From CAVOGJ01 sp963695405 (GTDB taxonomy: Bacteria > Planctomycetota > Planctomycetia > Pirellulales > Pirellulaceae), in contig CAVOGJ010000011.1 in NCBI GenBank assembly GCA_963695405.1, forward strand, positions 62,001 through 126,000: a DNA stretch of 64,000 bases. The letters are read 5' to 3'. The position numbers and the translations under genes are program-made. Shown here piece by piece: positions 57,282 through 64,000 of this stretch (position 1 is the stretch's first letter; the number at the start of each line of letters is the position of its first letter). A model generated the notes under the pieces. The model did no database searches. It saw only the letters and a program-made list of their open reading frames with translations, and was not told the DNA's origin.

Positions 57282-57842
57282 TCACTCCTCGAGTAACGCA
57301 TGTAATCGCTTCAGTCCGCGGTGCAGCAAACCCCCAATCGCGGCCTCGCTACGTCCCATGCAGAGGGCGACCTCACTGAGCCTCCGTCCCTGCAAATGAT
57401 GCAGTACGATGGCCTCCCGTTGCGCGTCAGGCAACATATTGAGCGCGTCCGGCAGCCTTAGCAACTGGTCATTCACGGCGGCTCGCTGGCTGGGCGAGTT
57501 GCAGGACGCGGTCATCAAGGCGTCGATTCTACAAAAAGACTGCGAGACTTCGTCAGCCAGCGAAAGATTCCGTGCGACGTTGCGTTTTGCGCGTCCATGG
57601 TGCCGTGCCAGGTCGACCAGATTGTTCGTCAAGATCTTACGAAGCCATCCGAGCAACTCCGCTTCACTCTCCCCCCGAAACTGATCGCGGCCCACCACGG
57701 CGTCGAGCAGCGTCTTCTGGACAAGGTCCGAAGCGTCGATTTGCTGCCGTAACCAACCATCTACCTGACTCTCGGCCAGGAGTTTCAGGTAGGCACGGCA
57801 TTTTTCCAACGTGTCGTTGTCGATGCGGCTGGTGTCCGGCAA
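57282..57842 (-). CDS. ECF sigma factor paired with a Ser/Thr kinase
   Basis: 186 residues. Region 2: WLRQQIDASDLVQKTLLDAVVGRDQFRGESEAELLGWLRKILTNNLVDLARHHGRAKR. Region 4: LPDALNMLPDAQREAIVLHHLQGRRLSEVALCMGRSEAAIGGLLHRGLKRLHALL. A short linker separates them. Such sigma factors in planctomycetes lie immediately upstream of a Ser/Thr kinase that probably controls them by phosphorylation rather than by an anti-sigma factor. Here the kinase ORF begins seven bases downstream, so the two are co-transcribed. It diverges from the PEP-CTERM metalloprotease gene, a plausible target. Confidence 0.93.
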   Translation of the reverse strand: MPDTSRIDNDTLEKCRAYLKLLAESQVDGWLRQQIDASDLVQKTLLDAVVGRDQFRGESEAELLGWLRKILTNNLVDLARHHGRAKRNVARNLSLADEVSQSFCRIDALMTASCNSPSQRAAVNDQLLRLPDALNMLPDAQREAIVLHHLQGRRLSEVALCMGRSEAAIGGLLHRGLKRLHALLEE

Positions 57843-58066
57843 GCGTCGGTCCCTCGTCCACGGGTGAGTTCGGCTAAGTGTAGAAACAGTCCCATCTATT
57901 CAAAGACGCTATTCCGGGACGGATCATGCGCAAAACAATCAAGAAACCAGGGCCGTACCGCGTAACGAAGTCTACCACAGAATGTTCGGATTCTCCGCGC
58001 AGGCTTCGTCGGCAACTGTCGTCTTTTCGGATAGAGAGCCCTGTCACCACCAAAGGAGAAGAACTC
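57843..58066. other. divergent intergenic region, ECF-STK / PEP-CTERM gene
   Basis: 224 bases carrying the promoters of both divergent transcripts. AAAGGAGAA at 58052-58060 is the SD of the metalloprotease gene. No clear -35/-10 pair identified. Confidence 0.35.
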
Positions 58067-61000
58067 ATGCGTTTGTCTGACCGTTTCCGCGGGAAAGGCC
58101 CATTCTTTGGAAAAAGCTCGTCGTTAGCCTTGGTCGTTGTCGTTTGCACCCTCAACTTGTGCGGGACGCAAACGGCGTGGTGCCTGAATATTCACCTGGT
58201 CGAAGCGCCACCCGCTGCGACGCTGGAACCCACCTATGATCCGGCCCTCACCAACCTGGGCAACATCATGCAGGCGGCCGCCAATTACTGGGAGTCGATC
58301 ATCCTCGACAACCACGATGTCACCGTGACCTATGGTTATTTCGATCTGCCACCGGCCGTGCATGGGCTTGCGGAGGTCACCGCCAACGACGGACAACGAG
58401 CGACGGCGGGCAACGTGGCATTCGATATTGAAACCAACAGCCCGGGTGATTGGTTTTTCGATCCGACGCCCACAAATCATTCCGAATTTACCATGCACCA
58501 GGTGCTGCATCGCGATCTAACGCCGGTCGCCTCGGGACTGTACTACAATGGTGCGCCCCATGATGTACTGGAAGTCGGCTATTGGGGCAATTACGTGGGC
58601 CCCGATCAAGGACGGGATGCCTTGACGACCGCCGTGCATGAACTGGGCCACATTCTGGGCTTGTTGGACCCCGTTCCGGGATTCGCCGGGGAAATCGCAG
58701 ATGGCGATTTTGATTTCAACCTTTTTTATACCCAAGGCAATCCGACGGCCGCCAAGTACTTTGGTCCCGCCGCGGCGGAACGCGTCCATCTCCGCGCATC
58801 GGACGCGGCAATGAGTGTCGGCGCGGGTTTTGGAGATCGCAATTTACCGGGGGCCACCGACGTGTTCGCGGCGGCGTCTGTCAGTGGCTGGTTCCTTGTC
58901 GATTTGCCGCGGAAGGACTTTTGGGGAAATGGAGCCACGAACTGGAACAATTCATTGAATTGGCCCGGCAATCGCCAACCGGATGCCCAGGACGATGTCT
59001 TTGTTCGGAACGGTGCCTCGGCTTCGTTGACGAGTGGCAACGGAGTCGCCGGTAATCTCTTCATTCAAGAAGGGTCGGTCGTGAGCACAGGCACCCGTAC
59101 ACTCCAGGTCGCGAGCAAGGTTACGATCGAGGGCGTCGATCCGGGCAGCCAGGCGAATCTCGTGGTCAATGCGAATGGACGGGTGACGGCCGACGAAATC
59201 GAACTGAATGAGGGCGGTCTGCTGACGGTAACAGCGGGCGCTCCCGTCGGTTTCCTCGAAGTAGACGTCGGCGTGCTCGACATCAATGCGGGAGGCGTTC
59301 TGTTGGGCAATGGCGACGTGCGTTTCAATACCCTGCTCCGAAACGACGGCACAATCACCGCCATTGGCGGAGCTGGCAATGTATTATCTCTGCTGACGGG
59401 AGAACTCGATCTCGACGGGCTGAACGGGAACGGTGAAGTATTCGCAGTCCTGGGCGACCTGCGCATTTCGGCACCGCTTACCGATGGCTTCGACGGAGAA
59501 ATGACGATTGGTTCTGGCCGAGAAGTGACGATCTTTGGTGGTTGGGACCTCGGCCAGCTCGGCTCAAGTGGCGGCCGACTGGAAATGCAAGGTGGCCCCG
59601 TCACGCCGGCCACGCTGACGATGTTCACCGGCTCGGCCCATTTTCTCTTGGGAGAGATCGAGGTCTCGGGAGTGGCCGAGATGAATGGGACGGTTCGTTT
59701 CGACGCGGGCATCACGACCGATATCCAGATAGACAGTGAACTCACGTTAAACGGCACAACTCACCTCGAGGGAGGCGTTTTTCAGGGGAATGGAACACTG
59801 CGGTTCGATGCCACCGTCAATGTTGCGAATGCCACCACGATCGGGAACCGCATCGTCGATCTGGATGGACTGAACGGAAATACGGCCATCAATATCAACT
59901 CCGCTCCCCTCACGCTAAATGTCGACCGGCTTGACTCGGCCGTGAACAATCGATTCGATGGCGAGCTTCACCTGGACGGCAATACCGCCAACCTGACCGT
60001 CCACCTGAAGGACCCCGGCGACGCCTGGCAACTGGGGGGTATTTTGTCGACGAGCGGTGGATCCGGATTATTCTTTCAAACGACCCTGGCCGGCAGTCAG
60101 GTGCTGGTCACCGGCACCATGAACATGGATGGACAGTCCGTGATTACTGCCCCGCTCGAATTGCGGGGCGACATGAATCTGGCCGACGCGGCAACCGTGG
60201 TACGCCTCGCGGGGGGCCCCCATGTGATTGGCCAGGAATCGAACATCAACGGACCTGGGGAATTGCGGGTTGGAGCCAACGGACACGTCCTGGTCGAGAA
60301 CGGTACGGTCATCTCGGCCGATGTCCTGACAGGCGGCAGATTCGAGATCGGGACGCCACTCGGCACGGCGACGATTTCCGCAGATTTTGATCAGAGCTCC
60401 ATTGGGACGCTGGCCATGGAGATCGCCGGTCCACCTGCCGGCATGCATGACGTGCTGCATGTCGGTGGGATCGCCGCTGTGGATGGCAACCTGGAAGTGA
60501 CGGCGATCGATGGTTTCGTGCCGACACCCGGAAGTGTCTACACGCTCCTTACGGCTTCATTGGTGGTCGGCGAATTCGCTTCGCTGACCCTCTTGTCCGA
60601 TAGCATTGTCTCGTTCGAGGGTTCGCTGACTTACCCGGGGACGCGCGTCGTACTGCGGATCGACGACGTCTCGATATTCGGCGACTTCGACGACAGTCTG
60701 ACTCTTGATTGCGCCGATGTCGACGCACTCGTGGCCGAGATTGCCAGCGGTGGCATGGGAGCCGATTTTGACTTGAACGGCGATTCCATCGTCGACTCGG
60801 CGGATCTCGATTTGTGGCTGGAAGTGGCCGGCACCTTTAACGTGGGTGGCGGCTATTTGCCGGGCGATGCCGACCTGAATGGCTTTGTCGACATCTCCGA
60901 CTTCAATGTCTGGAATGCCGCGAAGTTCACCAGCGACGCGGGCTGGTGCGGCGGGGATTTCAACGCCGATGGGGTGACCGATATTTCAGACTTTAATATC

Positions 61001-61138
61001 TGGAACACGCAGAAGTTTACTTCCTCGACGGCCGTGGCGGTCCCCGAACCATCCGCTGGCAGCTTGCTGATTTTGCTGGCGATCTGGACGGTGGTTGGTG
61101 GCGGCCGCCGGACTCGCGGACCAAGCGTTGACTGCTAA
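58067..61138 (+). CDS. secreted PEP-CTERM metalloprotease with repeat region and dockerin-like end
   Basis: 1023 residues from the ATG at 58067, which has a strong SD. Signal peptide: SSLALVVVVCTLNLCGTQTAWC. The N-terminal domain resembles the NF038122-type metalloproteases: NIMQAAANYWESII, TAVHELGHILGLLD with HExxH zinc site. A long Gly/Thr-rich beta-helix-like region (about 330-890) carries units such as GGLLTVTAGAPVGFLEVDVG. The C-terminus has calcium-loop motifs (DADLNGFVDISDFNVWN, DFNADGVTDISDFNIWN), then the PEP-CTERM signal VPEPSAGSLLILLAIWTVVGGGRRTRG. It is exported and probably anchored by an exosortase. Divergent from the ECF-STK pair. Confidence 0.9.
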   Translation: MRLSDRFRGKGPFFGKSSSLALVVVVCTLNLCGTQTAWCLNIHLVEAPPAATLEPTYDPALTNLGNIMQAAANYWESIILDNHDVTVTYGYFDLPPAVHGLAEVTANDGQRATAGNVAFDIETNSPGDWFFDPTPTNHSEFTMHQVLHRDLTPVASGLYYNGAPHDVLEVGYWGNYVGPDQGRDALTTAVHELGHILGLLDPVPGFAGEIADGDFDFNLFYTQGNPTAAKYFGPAAAERVHLRASDAAMSVGAGFGDRNLPGATDVFAAASVSGWFLVDLPRKDFWGNGATNWNNSLNWPGNRQPDAQDDVFVRNGASASLTSGNGVAGNLFIQEGSVVSTGTRTLQVASKVTIEGVDPGSQANLVVNANGRVTADEIELNEGGLLTVTAGAPVGFLEVDVGVLDINAGGVLLGNGDVRFNTLLRNDGTITAIGGAGNVLSLLTGELDLDGLNGNGEVFAVLGDLRISAPLTDGFDGEMTIGSGREVTIFGGWDLGQLGSSGGRLEMQGGPVTPATLTMFTGSAHFLLGEIEVSGVAEMNGTVRFDAGITTDIQIDSELTLNGTTHLEGGVFQGNGTLRFDATVNVANATTIGNRIVDLDGLNGNTAININSAPLTLNVDRLDSAVNNRFDGELHLDGNTANLTVHLKDPGDAWQLGGILSTSGGSGLFFQTTLAGSQVLVTGTMNMDGQSVITAPLELRGDMNLADAATVVRLAGGPHVIGQESNINGPGELRVGANGHVLVENGTVISADVLTGGRFEIGTPLGTATISADFDQSSIGTLAMEIAGPPAGMHDVLHVGGIAAVDGNLEVTAIDGFVPTPGSVYTLLTASLVVGEFASLTLLSDSIVSFEGSLTYPGTRVVLRIDDVSIFGDFDDSLTLDCADVDALVAEIASGGMGADFDLNGDSIVDSADLDLWLEVAGTFNVGGGYLPGDADLNGFVDISDFNVWNAAKFTSDAGWCGGDFNADGVTDISDFNIWNTQKFTSSTAVAVPEPSAGSLLILLAIWTVVGGGRRTRGPSVDC

Positions 61139-61173
61139 CGGCACGGCCATGTCGATTGGCGGTGCCGTTTTTC
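61137..61173 (+). terminator. probable terminator of the PEP-CTERM gene
   Basis: 8-bp stem AACGGCAC (61137-61144) with GTGCCGTT (61162-61169), a 17-base loop that has GGCC...GGC inner pairing, followed by TTTCGTT. It overlaps the last bases of the stop codon region. Confidence 0.6.
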
Positions 61174-61413
61174 GTTGAGTTCGCACTGCGATAGAAGATC
61201 ACGAATTCGCGCCGATGAGCGCTAATCCGGGGCGGGCGGCACGTACGGGACGCGCCGCAGCCGAGGACGGCTACGCTACTGCAGTCAAGAGGGGACGTGC
61301 AGCGTCCGGCGACAGCTTAGCGTGGTCGTCCCGGCCGTGTGGCACTTCCAAGCCCTCCGGTCCTCAGACAAAGAGGGCATCCGCGGACGGTGAACAGCGG
61401 ATGGGCACCCGGG

Positions 61414-61785
61414 CTAATCCCCAATAATAACCGTGGGCGCATAGTACGTTGTTACGGGCGCCGGCGCATAATAGCTCGTCACTGGGGCCGGCGCGTAAGC
61501 GGTCCTCACCGAGGCTGGCGAGTAAAAGGTTGTCACCGGGGCGGGGGCGTAAAAGCTCGTCACCGGGGCCGGCGCATACCTGTTGGTGACGGCGACTGGA
61601 ACCGCACTCACCACCACCGGAACGTATCCACGTCGCAGGCCAAACAGGCCCTTCCGCACCGGCACCACTCCGACCGACGGTGCCGGGGCGTAATACGTCG
61701 TCACGACCTGAGCCTGAGATGGTGTCGAATCGGCCACAAAGAAAATCATCCCGAAAAGGGCCACCACTGTAGCAAATTTCAGCAT
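61414..61785 (-). CDS. small secreted protein with YAPAPVT repeats
   Basis: 123 residues from the ATG at 61785 with AGGAA seven bases upstream. A signal peptide (LKFATVVALFGMIFFVADSTPSQA) precedes a mature part dominated by about seven nine-residue units YAPAPVTSF, YAPAPVTTF, YSPASVRTA, YAPAPVTSY, YAPAPVTTY and so on, plus a GLFGLRRGYVPVVV insert. Such Tyr/Ala/Pro repeats occur in planctomycete secreted proteins, probably in the cell envelope or crystalline matrix. No enzymatic domain. The start lies near the next gene on the opposite side. Confidence 0.8.
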   Translation of the reverse strand: MLKFATVVALFGMIFFVADSTPSQAQVVTTYYAPAPSVGVVPVRKGLFGLRRGYVPVVVSAVPVAVTNRYAPAPVTSFYAPAPVTTFYSPASVRTAYAPAPVTSYYAPAPVTTYYAPTVIIGD

Positions 61786-61938
61786 CTCTGTTCCTGTGTG
61801 CGACGAGGTTTCTGGAGTCCATGTCTTCCAAGCCTTAAAGCATAACGTGGCGCCGGATCGGAGATCAATCACTTCAACAGCAAGGCCCCTCATTTTCCGG
61901 AAAGACTCGGGTCGCCGTCCAACACGGATACCGTCGCA

Positions 61939-62150
61939 TTACCGCAGCTCAGCACTGCGTATGGCCTTAACGAGAGCCGCGAACCGCTTGCCGTCCAGGC
62001 TGACCTCCGCATAGATGCGACATGTAGCTGCCGCGTCCGCCCCGGACGAATTGTTCGGGCTCGGTAAGCACGAGGATGCCTGCCATTTCCTGGGTCAACG
62101 GACGGATGGCGAACCGCGCATCTCCTTCCAGAAAGTAACTGGCCGGCGGA
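61939..62150 (-). pseudogene. gene remnant or frameshifted small protein
   Basis: On the minus strand LEGDARFAIRPLTQEMAGILVLTEPEQFVRGGRGSYM reads into a second frame with YAEVSLDGKRFAALVKAIRSAELR and a stop at 61939. The frame changes near 62016. The coding-like composition and clean joining suggest a real small protein or a fragment of a larger one. No start is identifiable and an in-frame stop precedes it. Family unknown. Confidence 0.35.
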
Positions 62151-62247
62151 GGGGCTCAGTCGATGCCAGTTGGCAATTACGGTACGGGAACAGGGAGGTT
62201 GGTCGTTGGTTTCGTACGACTAGAGTCGACTCCACATCATGTCGTAA

Positions 62248-63175
62248 TCAACATCCCGGCTCTTCTTCGCGAGTATGTGGGTACGGTTCCAGATGCACGA
62301 GCACATCTCGGAGGCTGACAAACTTTTCCACGAGCCGATCTTTGACCAAATGTCCAATGCAATGCCCCTCGTCTACTGACAGTTGGCCATCGACTTGAAT
62401 GTGAATATCGGCTAGATACTCCATCCCGGTCTTGCGCACCCAAAGCTTTTCAACTTGCTGAACTCCAGGCGTTTGGGCAGCGGTATTTCGAATCTGTTGG
62501 ACGAGTTCCACATTGGCCTGCGGATCGAGAAGGTCACTCGTGCTGGCAAGGAATAACTTGCTGCCGGACCAGAGAATTGCTGCAACGACGACGAGGGCCG
62601 CTGCTTCATCGGCCCAGATGTAATCAGGCCCCGCCCAACGTACGATCCCTAGGCCAATAAAGACCGCCAGCGAACAGAGGGCATCACTACGATGATCCCA
62701 AGCATTGGCAATAATCGCTGCCGACCCTGTTACCGCACCCACGCGCATTTTGTAGCGGTAGAGGGTTTCCTTGATGACGACGTTGGCACCCGCAATCCAT
62801 AGCGTCCAGACGGGCGGCAAGTCATGTTTGACTGAAAATCGGATGAGTGCTTGCCACCCAACGGCAAGTGCTGAAATGATGATGAGCAGTGCGATATTCG
62901 AGGCGGCCACGGCCTCTGCCCGGGTGTGACCATAGGGATGTTTCTCGTCTGGAGGCCGTTGTGAATACCACAAGTGCTCCTGACACAACAATTGAAGTCA
63001 GAGCGTCACCAAGGGAATTGACGGCGTCCGAAATGAGGGCAAAAGAACTACCAACCAAGCCGCCCACAAGTTTCACGATTCCCAGCGCAAGATTGACGAC
63101 CAACCCGAGCATGGCTGCTCGGATGGCGGTCTGATAAAGCGGGTAGACTGAAGAAGTATCGCTCAGATCAATCAC
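62248..63175 (-). CDS. cation diffusion facilitator (CDF) transporter (one frameshift)
   Basis: About 309 residues when joined, from a GTG at 63175 (VIDLSDTSSVYPLYQ). CDF marks: LVGSSFALISDAVNSLGDALTSIVV with the DxxxxD metal site, then in the other frame EKHPYGHTRAEAVAA, ANAWDHRSDALCSLAV with the second HxxxD metal site, and a C-terminal cytoplasmic domain (VQQVEKLWVRKTGMEYLADIHIQVDGQLSVDEGH). Six TM helices are expected. The frames change near 62971-62974 (CTTGTGG on the coding strand; one extra base). It exports Zn/Fe/Mn-type divalent cations. Confidence 0.85.
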
Positions 63176-63634
63176 TCTTGGTAGGAAAGTCTTGCTGGTT
63201 CCCCTCAGATTTTGACCGTAGCCACAGCGGAAGACAAGCTGCAAGGAAGACAAGCTGCATCGAGCCATGCCTCCAGCCAATGAACGATTCCTAACTCGGC
63301 AGGAAACGGCGTTTGGCGAACCTGCGTCGGTTGCCCCCCTGAACGCAATTTGTCAGGTTCATTCGCGACAGCGGGCGGATCGACTGCGACGTTAAGGCGA
63401 ATGGGCGAAACGCAGTCGGTCAGAAACACCTCGGTAAGTTGGCACCCCCTCTCGGGGGAAGCCGCGGAGGAAGTGGACGAACCGATAGCCGTTGGGTTTC
63501 CCCAGTGAAATCGACCACAACTATCAAAGTGGGCCGATTCGGCCGTCCAACAACCCAATTCGGAAGTTCGCCAGACCAATCCGTCTCGTACTCAGTGAAA
63601 CGGCACTCGGACTCGTACTCGAACAGGAGCGGTG
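63176..63634. other. intergenic region with no gene
   Basis: 459 bases. Overlapping ORFs on both strands lack homology. It ends with AACAGGAGCGGTG, the SD of the last gene. Confidence 0.4.
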
Positions 63635-64000
63635 ATGGCGGAACGGATTTTCGGCCACGCGCGGCTGGACGTTTGTCGCGTCGCCATGGATTACGTTACC
63701 TTCGCGTATCCTATTGCCAGAGACTTGACCAGCGTTCATCACCCGGCTCGCGAGCAATGGTTGCGGGCTGCTCAATCCATTCCGTTGAATATCGCAGAAG
63801 GCAACGGCAAGCAAAGCCTGAAGGACAAGAACCGGTTTTTCGAGATTGCTCGCGGTTCAGCGTTGGAATCCGCCTCGGTCCACGATACCTTGCGAGTTTG
63901 TGATGCTATCGAGCCAGATGCAAGTGCTCGAGGGAAGGCAGCGCTGAAGAGAATCGTCTCCATGCTGACGCGACTGATCCAACGAGGTCAACATGTTTCC
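63635..64000 (+). CDS. four-helix-bundle (23S rRNA intervening sequence, IVP) protein, cut by window end
   Basis: At least 122 residues; the reading frame runs off the window. ATG at 63635 follows AGGAG. MDYVTFAYPIARDLTS and the central WLRAAQSIPLNIAEGNGKQSLKDKNRFFEIARGSALESASVHDTLRVCD match the four-helix-bundle protein family first found inside 23S rRNA intervening sequences and related to Avd of diversity-generating retroelements. No retroelement or rRNA lies in this window. Function in free-standing cases is unknown. Confidence 0.88.
   Translation, partial: MAERIFGHARLDVCRVAMDYVTFAYPIARDLTSVHHPAREQWLRAAQSIPLNIAEGNGKQSLKDKNRFFEIARGSALESASVHDTLRVCDAIEPDASARGKAALKRIVSMLTRLIQRGQHVS

Noticed and set aside
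59065..59757. Minus-strand ORF of 230 codons
   Set aside because: Ser/Pro-rich shadow of the repeat region of the PEP-CTERM gene.
1..64000. CRISPR array
   Set aside because: No set of regularly spaced direct repeats of 21-40 bases was seen anywhere in the window.

Overview
The window looks like a chromosomal segment of a planctomycete, most likely from the Pirellulales/Rhodopirellula-type lineage. No rRNA is present, so this rests on gene content. The pointers are an ECF sigma factor placed directly before a giant Ser/Thr kinase with a sulfatase-modifying (FGE) domain, a PEP-CTERM secreted protein with dockerin-like calcium loops, a YIP1 protein with an N-terminal zinc finger, several Gfo/Idh/MocA oxidoreductases, an orphan formylmethanofuran-dehydrogenase-type (FhcB/FwdB) subunit, and many long lineage-restricted hypotheticals.

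Layout. 0.1-4.5 kb (minus): pilT, a GspE-like protein with degenerate ATPase motifs, a CvpA-like membrane protein and another membrane protein. 4.6-10.4 kb: hisF, a DinG-type helicase, a YIP1 protein, and thiS-thiG. 10.6-15.8 kb: two oxidoreductases, a two-component system and an acyl desaturase. 15.9-22.6 kb (minus): an M48 protease lipoprotein, a small membrane protein, a large membrane protein and an ABC ATPase/permease, all co-directional. 22.8-30.2 kb: yceH-like gene, fhcB, a DUF420 protein, leuA with a leucine-rich leader peptide and attenuator hairpin, a lipoprotein and a sigma factor. 30.7-33.6 kb: fdxA, HNH endonuclease, small hypotheticals and tRNA-Ser(CGA). 33.7-37.3 kb: an accessory segment abutting the tRNA, with an integrase, two tandem excisionase-like genes, an unknown gene, and sulfotransferase and IS4 remnants. 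37.8-43.9 kb: methyltransferase, two more oxidoreductases, a sodium:solute symporter and a secreted glycoside-hydrolase-like protein. 44.4-53 kb: a sparse region with a helicase remnant, a UPF0178 gene, a TPR-like gene, a secreted HEAT/LVIVD fusion and a T5SS/PEP-CTERM-type repeat protein. 53.2-61.1 kb: the ECF/kinase pair diverging from the PEP-CTERM metalloprotease. 61.4-64 kb: a YAPAP-repeat protein, a cation-efflux transporter and a four-helix-bundle (IVP) protein cut by the window end.

A quality warning governs the annotation. At least ten genes are split by single- or double-base indels that separate two homologous halves, several of them in homopolymers (G5, C4, T5). This pattern fits sequencing error better than gene decay. 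Such genes are annotated as one CDS with the frame-change position given.

The most interesting regulatory object is the leuA leader at 27.74-27.87 kb: SD, a 20-codon Leu/Ile-rich peptide, a perfect terminator hairpin with a T-run, and a segment around the peptide stop codon that can pair with the terminator arm as an antiterminator. The most interesting protein-level oddity is the GspE-family protein lacking the Walker A lysine and the other catalytic boxes, translationally coupled to an intact PilT.
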